Positions 16,434-25,391 of a DNA stretch of 64,000 nucleotides are shown one piece after another. The notes beneath the pieces are model-generated. The model worked only from the letters and a program-made list of their open reading frames with translations. It was not told the DNA's origin and ran no database searches. The translations under genes and the position numbers were made by a program. The DNA comes from Flavobacteriaceae bacterium D16. Its GTDB lineage: Bacteria; Bacteroidota; Bacteroidia; Flavobacteriales; Flavobacteriaceae. The DNA is taken from NCBI GenBank assembly GCA_021295155.1, contig JAJTJC010000035.1, positions 1,054,001 to 1,118,000 of the forward strand, written 5' to 3'. Positions within the stretch are counted from its first letter, which is position 1. Each line of letters opens with the position of its first letter.

Positions 16434-17621
16434 ATGAAATCAACCCAACCAAGCAAACCAATCCACAATAGGAATTACCCCTACTTTTACCTTTTGTCCC
16501 TTGCTATTGGTATAGTACTTAGCTCCTGCTCGCTAGTAAAAATAGAAAGCGAACAAAAGCCACTGGGTATACGTGAGTTGAATACCAGACTGTTAACCCA
16601 GAATTTTGCCCGAAATGCGATGGACAGGGTAGAGTTGGCAGCAGACAGTATTTCCAAACGGGCAAAGGAAGACAAGGCTATTCAGATCAATACGCTGCAT
16701 TGGAAAATTCAGACTTCACAGGAATTGGGTAAGATTAGCTTTCAGACGGAACCTAAAATTGCCCTGATGGATACCTGGGCCTATTTTATAGAAGTAAAGC
16801 ATTCGTTCGAGAATCCCCAACTGGAACCTGTCTTTGGAACATACAAGGGCATAGCCATGGACGCTGTAAATCAAAATCTAGATGAAATACAAAATATTGC
16901 CAGGAGTGTACTATCCAGTGAGGAATACCCTGTGATTAAAGATTTTGTGGAAGACTATGCCAGCAATACACCCTTGCTACTGCAGAGCGAATTCAAGCAT
17001 CAGTCTATCAGGGAATCCTATTTAGATTTTAAGAGCATCCCGGACAGTACTGCTGTGCAAACGGTTGGAACTTTGTCTGAAGTGGTTGCAGATGCCTCTA
17101 ACCGTTTTGGCTACTGGACCGATGCGTCCGGAAAGAGGTTCGATTGGAAAACGGAGCTATTGCTAAAGGAAAGAGGCATAGACTCCCTGAATATTGAAGC
17201 TAAAATTGCAGAGATCGATAGACAATTTGAACGATTGCTTGAGGTAGCAGAAAATTCCCCGGAGACTATTAAAGAATCCATAAAGGAGTTCAGAAACAAC
17301 ATCAGTCCACTGTTCCGAGACTTAAATTATGAAATTGGCTCTGCCATGCAAAGCCTGTCTACCGATATAGCATCCGTTGACGGGATGTTACAACGGGAGC
17401 GGGTAGCTTTGGATTCAATAATAAAACGGGAACGAATAGCATTAACCTCAAAGGCGGATAAACTGGCAGAAACAGGCATAAAAAATGCCTTTGACGGTAT
17501 AGGAAGGACAGTTCGTAATTTGATTATTTATTTTATCCTCCTCTTCATTGTTGTTCTTGGTTTGCCCTTTTATTTGGGCTATTTACTCGGCAAACGCAAA
17601 TCCAAACATGAACAGACATGA
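16434..17621 (+). CDS. Lipoprotein-like protein with C-terminal membrane anchor, unknown function
   Basis: Starting at ATG 16434, the 395-residue product has an N-terminal hydrophobic segment ending in a lipobox-like LSSC (Cys32), a mostly helical middle with a long coiled-coil-like stretch (about residues 245-350, Glu/Arg/Ile-rich with repeated RERVALDS/RERIALTS), and a transmembrane segment near residues 362-384 followed by a basic cytoplasmic tail. Having both a lipobox and a C-terminal membrane segment is odd. I recognise no family. The gene overlaps the next one by 4 nt (ATGA), so the two are translationally coupled. Confidence 0.6.
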   Translation: MKSTQPSKPIHNRNYPYFYLLSLAIGIVLSSCSLVKIESEQKPLGIRELNTRLLTQNFARNAMDRVELAADSISKRAKEDKAIQINTLHWKIQTSQELGKISFQTEPKIALMDTWAYFIEVKHSFENPQLEPVFGTYKGIAMDAVNQNLDEIQNIARSVLSSEEYPVIKDFVEDYASNTPLLLQSEFKHQSIRESYLDFKSIPDSTAVQTVGTLSEVVADASNRFGYWTDASGKRFDWKTELLLKERGIDSLNIEAKIAEIDRQFERLLEVAENSPETIKESIKEFRNNISPLFRDLNYEIGSAMQSLSTDIASVDGMLQRERVALDSIIKRERIALTSKADKLAETGIKNAFDGIGRTVRNLIIYFILLFIVVLGLPFYLGYLLGKRKSKHEQT

Positions 17622-18637
17622 AACATATTACCCTCTTGTTTATAGCGATTCTTATTTTGGCTTCCTGTGCGAATAAAAAAGAGCAAGTCTCAACCTTTTG
17701 GATAAGTGGCTTTAAAGTCAGCTGCGATGCAGGTGCTGGTAAATCAAATTGCTTACTTATAAACAAGAGCGATGAATTAAAAGACGACAGCTGGGAATTG
17801 TTTTATTCTGATATTGAAGGTTTTGGATTTCGACAAGGTGATCTGAAGAAAGTAGAGATCCTTATAGAGCAACCAGAGGATGGAGCGCTGGCTTCTGATG
17901 TATCAAAAATGAAGTACACCCTGATCAAGGAATTGGAAGAAATAACAGACCCCAGAGCCGCATTGGCTGTAAACTGGCAACTTGAAGAGCTTAACGGCAC
18001 TGTAATAAATGAAAGAATCATCCATCCTACCCTAACTTTCAGTCTACTGGAAATGGAAATACACGGTAATGGAGGCTGTAATTCTTATAATGGCACTATA
18101 ACAAAACTGGGGTTAAACTCAATCGCCTTTGGTGACCTTATTAAAACTCTTAAAATGTGTGCAGAGGATACTGTAGAGGAGGAATACCTCAATGCTTTGA
18201 GCAAGGTATCTTTCTTTGAAATTGAAAACACAAGACTTACATTTTATAATAAGGAAGAAAAGCCGGTTTTAATATTTAAGGAACCCACCAAACCCGATAA
18301 TAAAGTGAGATTGCATGATATTTGGTCTGTAGTAAGAATGGGCGGACACCCTATTAACAGCATGGTTACCATCCCCAGATTGGAAATTAACACCAGTGAT
18401 ATGAAAATCTATGGCAATGACGGTTGCAACGAGTACTTCGGAACAGTAAACATGTTAACTGAAAACAATATCTCTTTTGGGAATATAGGTTCGACTCGAA
18501 AAATGTGTCCCGATATGGAGATTCCCCAACGCTATAATAATGCACTTTCCAAAGTTAACAGCTACGTTTTTGATGAGCAGGTTTTAGTTTTCACGGATGA
18601 GGAAGGCAAAGAGATTTTAGCTTTATTACCCTTATGA
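17618..18637 (+). CDS. Lipoprotein with DUF4377 domain and two META domains
   Basis: The 339-residue product has a lipoprotein signal (LILASC, Cys17). Residues about 24-112 match the DUF4377 pattern (FWISGFKVSCDAG, GFRQGD, VEILIEQP). Two META/HslJ-type domains follow (about 120-225 and 232-339), each with W-x-L/V, the GxxGCNxYxG core (GNGGCNSYNG and GNDGCNEYFG) and a MC dipeptide. META domains are found in heat-shock HslJ and are thought to act in envelope stress. Start overlaps the previous stop (ATGA) and the stop overlaps the next small gene. Confidence 0.8.
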   Translation: MKHITLLFIAILILASCANKKEQVSTFWISGFKVSCDAGAGKSNCLLINKSDELKDDSWELFYSDIEGFGFRQGDLKKVEILIEQPEDGALASDVSKMKYTLIKELEEITDPRAALAVNWQLEELNGTVINERIIHPTLTFSLLEMEIHGNGGCNSYNGTITKLGLNSIAFGDLIKTLKMCAEDTVEEEYLNALSKVSFFEIENTRLTFYNKEEKPVLIFKEPTKPDNKVRLHDIWSVVRMGGHPINSMVTIPRLEINTSDMKIYGNDGCNEYFGTVNMLTENNISFGNIGSTRKMCPDMEIPQRYNNALSKVNSYVFDEQVLVFTDEEGKEILALLPL

Positions 18638-18777
18638 ACAATGGGGACGGAGATATTCTGCTAGTAACAGATTTAGCCCAAAAAGCGGCTATGTTAATCG
18701 GCTTAACGAGGCAATTCTATCTGGTAATAATAACCGCTGTTGTGGTAGGTAAGTTTATCATGCAAAAGGAGGCCTAA
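18634..18777 (+). CDS. Small single-pass membrane protein (47 residues)
   Basis: ATG at 18634 overlaps the TGA of the META lipoprotein gene (ATGA), a typical coupled start, and the frame runs 47 codons to TAA. The peptide begins MNNGDGDILL and has one hydrophobic segment (QFYLVIITAVVVGKFIM) before a short tail MQKEA. No family is recognised. The evidence is position, overlap type and membrane-helix composition. Confidence 0.5.
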   Translation: MNNGDGDILLVTDLAQKAAMLIGLTRQFYLVIITAVVVGKFIMQKEA

Positions 18778-18798
18778 TACTTTCAAAACGCTTTGTTT

Positions 18799-19833
18799 AT
18801 GAAACATACTTCAATTAATAAAAAATGGTATTTGGCATGTATTGTGCTGATTGTGATTTTTCAAACTTCCTTTGCCCAATCGGATTCCCTTGTTTTTGAT
18901 ATAGGATATAAAACGTTTGTGTTAGGAGAGATCAAGAAGATGGAACGAGGTGTTCTAGATATCGATGTGTCCTATGGAGATGAAAATTTTAAAATCAAAT
19001 GGTCCGAAATCAAGGAGATATATACCCATACCCAATTTGTAGTGAGCATTAAGGGTGAAATCTACCGGGGGAGACTAGCTTCCATTTCGGATCAGCAAAT
19101 TAAGATATTTGACAAGGACTCCGTCTTAATTACCTGTACGCGGGACGATATCGTGTATTTAAATCCTTTTAAAAAGGGTTTTTCTGATCGTCTCGGGGCT
19201 ATGGTGGAGGCTGGGTTTAACATGGCCAAAGCCCAGAATTTACGTCAATTCTCTTTACGGAGCTCGATCAGCTATAAAACCGATAAATGGACGGCCGATG
19301 CATCCTACAATATCATCAGATCCAGCCAGGACAACGTAGAGTCGGTTAAGCGTACTGATGGACTGTTGAATTACCGACGGATTTTGCCTAAAAACTGGTA
19401 TTTGATTGGAACTATTGCTACCCTATCCAACACGGAACAACTTATTGACTTAAGGGCCAATTCACAACTTGGTATTGGTAGATTTATCATCAGTTCAAAT
19501 AAGGCGTATTGGGGGTTGAAGGCAGGCACAAACAACAACCTCGAGCGTTTTACCAATGAAACAACTAGTCGGAACACCTGGGAAGCGTACCTGGGTACCG
19601 AAGTGAATTTTTACAATACCGGTGACCTCAACCTATCCTTTCTGTATATGGGCTATTCAGGACTAACCGATAAGGGACGATATCGTGCAGATATTAATTT
19701 TGATGCCAAATACGACCTACCCCTGGACTTCTTTGTCCGTATGGGCATCACTTTTAATTATGATAACCAACCTGCAGAAAACGCCAGCGAAACCGATTAT
19801 ATCCTAAGAACAGGCATCGGATGGGAATGGTAG
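18799..19833 (+). CDS. DUF481-type outer-membrane beta-barrel protein
   Basis: A 344-residue product starting at ATG 18799 (the frame extends 6 nt upstream to a TTG). It has a signal peptide ending in SFAQ. Residues about 30-130 form a small beta-rich domain (FKIKWSEIKEIYTHTQFVV) like those preceding DUF481 barrels. The rest shows alternating strands with turns, and the protein ends WEW, as barrels do. Function is unknown; some DUF481 proteins are salt-stress-induced. It is last in the same-strand run and converges on the MscS gene with 11 nt between. Confidence 0.75.
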   Translation: MKHTSINKKWYLACIVLIVIFQTSFAQSDSLVFDIGYKTFVLGEIKKMERGVLDIDVSYGDENFKIKWSEIKEIYTHTQFVVSIKGEIYRGRLASISDQQIKIFDKDSVLITCTRDDIVYLNPFKKGFSDRLGAMVEAGFNMAKAQNLRQFSLRSSISYKTDKWTADASYNIIRSSQDNVESVKRTDGLLNYRRILPKNWYLIGTIATLSNTEQLIDLRANSQLGIGRFIISSNKAYWGLKAGTNNNLERFTNETTSRNTWEAYLGTEVNFYNTGDLNLSFLYMGYSGLTDKGRYRADINFDAKYDLPLDFFVRMGITFNYDNQPAENASETDYILRTGIGWEW

Positions 19834-19844
19834 GCCAGGTTCTT

Positions 19845-21617
19845 TTAAGAACGCTTATTCTCCTTATCGGAGCCATCAGAACCCTTTGTTGGAAATTGAA
19901 GGCTTCCCTTTAGGGATTCAATGGTGTCCGGATCAAAATCAGGAATCCGCAATTCATCATTTTCGATCCATTCTTTGACTCGCTTTTCGGCTTCAGCTTT
20001 CTTTTCCTCAGAAAGCCCCTGATCTTTGGATAGGTACAGGGTTTGGGATGGGAAGGCAAATCCGCTACCACTATCCTCTATGACTTTAGCCAAACGCAAA
20101 TTGATATCTTCCTGTATCCCCAAAAATTCACTCCAATCTGCGGCATAACAATAGGCAAACAGTTCTACTTTTAGAGAGTCACTGCCATATCCCAGAAAAC
20201 GGACCCGCGCAGGATCCGGATCTACTTTGGGGTGCGCATACAGAATCTTCCTCAATTCTACCAGGATATAGCGCATCTGATCCGAGGTGGTCTCGTATCG
20301 TAAGCCTAAAACAGTATGATACCAGAACATGTCTCGTTTCGCATAGTTTTCAATTAAACGGGTAGAAAAGTCAGCATTGGGTATGGTTACAATAGTGCGA
20401 TTCAGAGTCCTTATTCGGGTAGAAAACATGCCTATCTTTTCTACCGTACCCAGGGTGTCCCCTACTTTGCAAAAGTCTCCTACATTCACCGGCTGGTCAA
20501 AAACTACCGACAGGCCGCCAACAATATTTTCAATCGTTTTTTGGGCCCCCAAAGCCAGGGCTATACCACCAATTCCCAGTGCTGCCAACGCTCCTGTTAC
20601 CTTAACCCCAACCGTATCCAAAGCAATTAAAAGCGCAACTAAGACCAGGATAAACTTCGCACTATTCCTGAAAAATGAAATCGCCGAAAGTCCGCCAAAA
20701 CTATTTTTTTTCAGTAGTTGTCGTTCTCCATATGCAGATAGTGTATTGATCAATAACCAAATGAAAATAAAGAGGGCGATCCATAAAGCAATTATATTAA
20801 CTACGGCGAACGCCTGCCTTACTACAATTGAGATTCCTAAAGTCCTGGAAAAGTATAGTAGGATGGCCACGGCAAGAACAAGACGCAAGGGGATCAACAG
20901 GGTTTTAAGTACGCCGTGATGTTTGCTTTTGGTAAAATTCTTCCACCATAAGCGTACCAGCCTCCCTAGAATTAAGGTAAGTAACCAGGCAATCAAATAA
21001 GCACCAATGGCAAGTAAAATAATCCCTATCCAATCCTTAATAGGCCCTCCCTGCCACCTTGAAGACAACATGCTATCAGGGTCGCCCTGGTCTGAAAACA
21101 CCTTATCATTGGCATATTCCTTATCAGTCAGTACTTCCAGGGTTTTCCATGAAAACAACCACAGCTTTTGATTATCCTCAGTAGTTATGCGTTCCAGTAA
21201 AAGAGGGATTTCATTGTCCTTCAAGACTATGGTACCCACTTGCTCCAATGTTGGGTCCAGGCCATCGTTCAGGTTTCCTTCCGGGTTACTGCTTATCAGG
21301 TTGACAGGCAAAACCTGTCCACTGCGATCCAATGCCAGTTCTAATTTCCGGACTAAAGATTTAACCTGAGTTTGAAGAACCGTATCAGGAAGGTCCATAT
21401 ATTGTTCAACCTGTAATTGGTTTTCACTTCCAAGTACTTTAAAAAACCCTCTGAAGGTACCCTTTGGGGTTGACCTTCCCATGGGATCAAGATCTTCCTT
21501 TTTCTTTTCTGCCGCTGTTGTATCAACTTTGGCTGGTTTTAATATTTGACTGGCACTTAGGGTGTTAGCAGAAAATATACAACCTAATATTAGGAGCAAA
21601 ACAAGTGGCCTGAACAT
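19845..21617 (-). CDS. MscS-family mechanosensitive ion channel
   Basis: The 590-residue protein has a signal peptide (about residues 1-23), a periplasmic domain of about 170 residues, then several membrane segments from about residue 196. The pore helix and following beta domain are clear: GIGGIALALGAQKTIENIVGG, then VFDQPVNVGDFCKVGDTLGTVEKIGMFSTRIRT and IPNADF. Channels of this family open on membrane tension and release solutes during hypo-osmotic shock. The long N-terminal extension marks it as a large MscS variant. The C-terminal tail is charged. Alternative starts are not needed. Confidence 0.93.
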   Translation of the reverse strand: MFRPLVLLLILGCIFSANTLSASQILKPAKVDTTAAEKKKEDLDPMGRSTPKGTFRGFFKVLGSENQLQVEQYMDLPDTVLQTQVKSLVRKLELALDRSGQVLPVNLISSNPEGNLNDGLDPTLEQVGTIVLKDNEIPLLLERITTEDNQKLWLFSWKTLEVLTDKEYANDKVFSDQGDPDSMLSSRWQGGPIKDWIGIILLAIGAYLIAWLLTLILGRLVRLWWKNFTKSKHHGVLKTLLIPLRLVLAVAILLYFSRTLGISIVVRQAFAVVNIIALWIALFIFIWLLINTLSAYGERQLLKKNSFGGLSAISFFRNSAKFILVLVALLIALDTVGVKVTGALAALGIGGIALALGAQKTIENIVGGLSVVFDQPVNVGDFCKVGDTLGTVEKIGMFSTRIRTLNRTIVTIPNADFSTRLIENYAKRDMFWYHTVLGLRYETTSDQMRYILVELRKILYAHPKVDPDPARVRFLGYGSDSLKVELFAYCYAADWSEFLGIQEDINLRLAKVIEDSGSGFAFPSQTLYLSKDQGLSEEKKAEAEKRVKEWIENDELRIPDFDPDTIESLKGSLQFPTKGSDGSDKENKRS

Positions 21618-21841
21618 GCTGTAAATATCGTTTTAGTTATTGGACTTACTGATACGTTATCTTTACACATACAATATCGTAAAAACAATCAGAAATCAAG
21701 GCCAAGATTATTTGAATTATTGGATATGAAAATGTCGTCAAGCGTTAGTCGGTTGTCGAAGTTTGCACATATAAATAGTCAGGACTATTCCTATACTAAA
21801 AGATCAGATGATGTCTGCTATTTTGCAATTTAAGAGAACAG

Positions 21842-22282
21842 TTACTTCTTTGCCGGAAGTATAAAGAGGGGCACTTTCGAGTTTTTCAGCAAATGCTCAC
21901 ACACGCTTCCCACCAATAGTTCATAGAGCCGACTTCTGCCGTGGCTTCCCAGAACAATCAGGTCTATCCCCAGTTTCTCTACCTCAAGATGGATGGTTTC
22001 CAAGATTTCACCCTGTACGAGCAGTGCTTCACAGTCTATTCCTTGATCGATTAATTCCGATTTGTAATCACTCAGTTGGCGATGCTCTTCCATCAAGTGT
22101 TCTGCCCTGGCATCCCTGATATAATCAGGACCCACATCATATCCTATAAATTCGGGATCAGGCCGGGCAACATGAATGAGCCAGCACTTGGCATTATACA
22201 CTTTGGAAAGCTCAGCGGCCTTGGAAACAATATCATCGGATACTGAAGAAAAATCGATCAACCCTAAAATATTCTGTGTCAT
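21842..22282 (-). CDS. Universal stress protein (UspA family)
   Basis: A 146-residue single-domain Usp. It starts with the strand MTQNILGLIDFSSVSDD and ends with the ATP-binding motif GSHGRSRLYELLVGS, matching G-2x-G-9x-G-S, so it is likely a nucleotide-binding member. Such proteins accumulate under starvation or stress; the exact role is unknown. It starts 10 nt after the stop of the MBOAT gene on the same strand, so it is probably third in that operon. Confidence 0.9.
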   Translation of the reverse strand: MTQNILGLIDFSSVSDDIVSKAAELSKVYNAKCWLIHVARPDPEFIGYDVGPDYIRDARAEHLMEEHRQLSDYKSELIDQGIDCEALLVQGEILETIHLEVEKLGIDLIVLGSHGRSRLYELLVGSVCEHLLKNSKVPLFILPAKK

Positions 22283-22292
22283 GATTTAATTA

Positions 22293-23702
22293 TTAAAACT
22301 GGAAATATATGAACTGCTCTCCCGGGGTTTGTGCAATCAGCAACAGGAATAGCATTACAGACCAAACGATACCTGTCACCCACCAGGGCGTTTTTTCAGA
22401 CAGTGCTTTTACCGAGCTATTCCTCATCAACCAGTGTGTAATAAAAAGTAAGCTGATGACTATAAAAGTGATCCACAGGTCTAATGAAGATACCACTTTT
22501 TCCCCTGACTGGATCAGGAACATAGAACTAATGATATCCATGGCTGAACCAAATTCCTGCGCCCGGAAAAATACCCAGGTAATATTGACACAGGTATAGG
22601 TAAGAAAAGCTAGTATAATCCCATTCCAGGCATTGATTTTTAAGTTGATGTGGACCTTTAAATAACGTTCAACCATCAGGTAAAAACCATGTAAACCACC
22701 CCAGATAACGAAGGTCCAGGCAGAACCATGCCACAATCCCCCCAGTAACATGGTGAGGGCCAGGTTAATATAGGTCCTTGTTGGCCCTTTGCGACTGCCC
22801 CCCAGCGGAATATAAAGATAATCCCTCAACCAACTGGACAGGGTGATATGCCAGCGCCTCCATAGATCAGAGAACCCAATGGAAGCATAAGGATATTTAA
22901 AGTTGTCCGGAAGGATAATCCCAAGCATCAGCGCGATACCGATTGCACAGGTGGAATATCCCGCAAAATCAAAAAAGATCTGCCCTGAAAATGCCAGTGT
23001 ACCCGCCCAGGCGTCCAGAGAGTGAACAACTTTACCAGCTCCAAACACATCATCGGCTGTTTGCGATAGCAATACATCTGCCATGATCACCTTTTCAAAC
23101 ATACCGAGGGTTAATAAAAAGAACCCCCAGAAAAATTGTTTGATGGTCGCCTTTTTAGCCTTATAAAATTGTGGTATAAGTTCCGGTGCCCGAACAATAG
23201 GCCCTGCCACCAGCTGTGGAAAAAAGGTTACAAAGAGCGCAAAGTCCAGGAATGTCTTGGCGGGCTTGTTCCTCCTGTAGTACATGTCTATGGTATAAGA
23301 CATGGTTTGGAAGGTATAGAACGAGATCCCCATGGGAAGCAGAATATCCGGTGCAGCAGCCTGGTATTCGATGCCCACGGCATTGAGCAGCATGGTAAAG
23401 TTCTCCAGCAAAAATCCGCCATATTTAAAGAAGGCCAGAAAACCAAGGTTGACGAAAATACTGAGGTAAAGCCAAAATTTTCGTTTGCGCTCATCCGTCT
23501 CAACATAAAGCTTGTTCCCTGCGGTCCAATCCACAACCGTAGAAATCCACAGTAAGAGGATTAGCGGAGGGTTCCACATGGCATAGAACAAATAACTGGC
23601 CAGCAGCAGCACTCTTTTTTTGTTCGTCCATTTAATGGGACTGTAATACAGCGCCAGAACTACTATTAGGAAGACTATAAAGCCTAAGGAATTGAATAAC
23701 AT
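22293..23702 (-). CDS. MBOAT-family membrane O-acyltransferase (AlgI-like)
   Basis: A 469-residue polytopic inner-membrane protein of the AlgI/DltB group, which moves acyl groups across the membrane onto an extracellular polymer. Key segments are ISFYTFQTMSYTID, FFPQLVAGPIVR, DFAGYSTCAIGIALMLG, LWRRWHITLSSWLRDYLYIPLGG, and MLLGGLWHGSAWTFVIWGGLHG with the conserved catalytic histidine. The adjacent upstream gene encodes an SGNH-like protein, the usual partner that completes the transfer. The acceptor polymer is unknown; there are no alginate genes nearby. Confidence 0.93.
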   Translation of the reverse strand: MLFNSLGFIVFLIVVLALYYSPIKWTNKKRVLLLASYLFYAMWNPPLILLLWISTVVDWTAGNKLYVETDERKRKFWLYLSIFVNLGFLAFFKYGGFLLENFTMLLNAVGIEYQAAAPDILLPMGISFYTFQTMSYTIDMYYRRNKPAKTFLDFALFVTFFPQLVAGPIVRAPELIPQFYKAKKATIKQFFWGFFLLTLGMFEKVIMADVLLSQTADDVFGAGKVVHSLDAWAGTLAFSGQIFFDFAGYSTCAIGIALMLGIILPDNFKYPYASIGFSDLWRRWHITLSSWLRDYLYIPLGGSRKGPTRTYINLALTMLLGGLWHGSAWTFVIWGGLHGFYLMVERYLKVHINLKINAWNGIILAFLTYTCVNITWVFFRAQEFGSAMDIISSMFLIQSGEKVVSSLDLWITFIVISLLFITHWLMRNSSVKALSEKTPWWVTGIVWSVMLFLLLIAQTPGEQFIYFQF

Positions 23703-23744
23703 GTTTTATGGTTTGGTTGGTGTGGTTTGGTGTGGTTGGTTCGG
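23703..23744. repeat. GT-rich low-complexity spacer
   Basis: The 42 nt between the MBOAT start and the SGNH-like gene's stop repeat the motif GGTTTGGTTGGTGTGGTTT several times with small changes. On the coding (minus) strand it reads as an AC-rich, unstructured leader just before the MBOAT start codon. It may be slippage-prone. Confidence 0.5.
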
Positions 23745-24782
23745 TTATAAGGCGCCGTCTTTTAACATCTGCCTGGCAACATCAAGTGTAAACTGTTTGG
23801 CGTCTGGAGTATTCAGGTGAGACCATTCCGGTGGTGTATATTTATTCATAAAGGGGTAATCCTGGAAATGGTAGCCGAAACTACCAGTTTGCCCAACCAG
23901 CTGGTCGAAGTACATATCCCTGGGAAAGGCTTTACCCTCTATGTCGAGAAACAGGTCCGAAGATGGGCATCTCACAAAAATAACCTGGCCGCCCCGCTCT
24001 TCAAATGCCTTGACCAGGCCAACGGTCATAGCTATAGTCCCTTTCCTTCCCTCTTCAATGACCTCTGGTGGTGGGAGTGATTCAGGCGGGACATTTACTG
24101 CCTCCTTCCAGACCTCGGTCACCATTTTAGCATATTCAGGGTCGGTATCGGCCCTCCACATGGTAATATTCCGGTCCCAATCCAGATATTGAAACATAGG
24201 AAAGGGAGCCTCTCCTGGAACTCGTTCAGGCAATTGGATACCCCATTCCAAAAGGGTTCTCGGGTCCAGCTCATTATAAAACGTTTCCGGACTGGAACAC
24301 AGGAAAGCAAAGGTGTTCTGGAAAGGTTTTTTTACCGTATGCGTCCATTGGTCTGCCCAGGTCCTGCTATGGTAATGATCTAAAAGTTTCTGTGCGCGTC
24401 TTAAGAAAAATTGGTCCATAGTTGGTGGACTAAAGTATAGTGGAGGTGTAATTCCCAGGATGATCTTGCCGGAGAAGTCGCTCTTTTCAACAATGTCTTT
24501 TAAAGCCGCTATTGGATTGGTACCTGCAGCAGCCAACATTACCGGACGGCGACCGGTTACGGATTCAAATTCGTCTAACTGGAAATCAAAAAGGACACGT
24601 GAGGACCCTAGCAGGACCACATCGTCTTTTCCTAACTTCTCAATCCTGTGTCGATTTTCTGCATATAAATGTTTATCGTCTTCGGGAGCTATAGGGTATC
24701 CCTCTCCCCTCCAGTGTAATTCCCAGAAAAGAATTGCGATTAAGGTTAATCCCAGCGCAAGAAACAGCGTCTTTTTTTCCAT
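23745..24782 (-). CDS. SGNH-hydrolase-like membrane-anchored protein, partner of MBOAT
   Basis: The 345-residue product has an N-terminal membrane anchor (residues about 5-22) and a periplasmic domain. VVLLGSSRVLFDF resembles the SGNH block I serine motif (GSSRV). A late PEWSHLN segment could supply the histidine, with Glu rather than the usual Asp three residues earlier (E-W-S-H instead of D-x-x-H). DltD and AlgX/AlgJ-like proteins of this kind work with MBOAT transporters in polymer O-acylation; adjacency to the MBOAT gene is the main support. Catalytic competence is uncertain because the acidic residue is replaced. Confidence 0.65.
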   Translation of the reverse strand: MEKKTLFLALGLTLIAILFWELHWRGEGYPIAPEDDKHLYAENRHRIEKLGKDDVVLLGSSRVLFDFQLDEFESVTGRRPVMLAAAGTNPIAALKDIVEKSDFSGKIILGITPPLYFSPPTMDQFFLRRAQKLLDHYHSRTWADQWTHTVKKPFQNTFAFLCSSPETFYNELDPRTLLEWGIQLPERVPGEAPFPMFQYLDWDRNITMWRADTDPEYAKMVTEVWKEAVNVPPESLPPPEVIEEGRKGTIAMTVGLVKAFEERGGQVIFVRCPSSDLFLDIEGKAFPRDMYFDQLVGQTGSFGYHFQDYPFMNKYTPPEWSHLNTPDAKQFTLDVARQMLKDGAL

Positions 24783-25272
24783 GCCAATATGTGTTTATAG
24801 CATGCCGAGACCTATTGCCATAAAATAATCAGTAGGGCTCAACAAATATTAATTCTGATTGTGACAGCGCACAGGTATCCCGAGATTGTTACTCCTATTC
24901 GGTACCCTCTTGCGCTATCGAAATAGGCAGGAATAAGGTTGGTTGTTTGGTGGCTGTGATTAAATATAGGTGATTTTGTTTAACATATACTTTATTTAGT
25001 AGTTTTTTTGGTGGAAAACACTGCACCCGAATTGTATAATAAACTGATACAGGGGTTATCTAACCAGCTGGTAATATCTACCCTCAGATCGAAAAAACAA
25101 ACATTTTATCGTACCCAAAGCATTATTGTTTCATTCGATATATAACAGATTTTACAGTTATGAGGTTAAACAAAACCCCTAAACCTGTTAATATTTGTTT
25201 TTTGTCTAAAAATTCAAGCTGATCGGATACCTCCCTATAAATTGGCAGTATTATCATTAAAAACCCCCGAAA
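24783..25272. other. Intergenic region, no gene seen
   Basis: These 490 nt are AT-rich with stops in all frames. I see no hairpin with T-tract, no exact TAnnTTTG box serving either neighbour, and no RNA motif that I recognise. The region must contain the promoters of the SGNH-like operon (minus strand) and of the small plus-strand gene at 25273. Confidence 0.5.
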
Positions 25273-25377
25273 ATGAAACTTAAAATTAACCTCATTGAAT
25301 TTGGACGTTTTTTAATCTGTCTGGGCATAGCCTTTGTTGGCTGGTTGTATATGTGGAATACAGGTTCCATATTTTAG
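25273..25377 (+). CDS. Tiny membrane peptide (34 residues)
   Basis: ATG at 25273 opens a 34-codon frame ending TAG at 25375-25377: a charged start (MKLKINLIEFGR) then one hydrophobic helix (FLICLGIAFVGWLYMW). It ends 14 nt before the stop of the convergent dehydrogenase gene, the same tight spacing as the other convergent genes in this window. No family is recognised. Confidence 0.4.
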   Translation: MKLKINLIEFGRFLICLGIAFVGWLYMWNTGSIF

Positions 25378-25391
25378 ACACAAATACCTCT

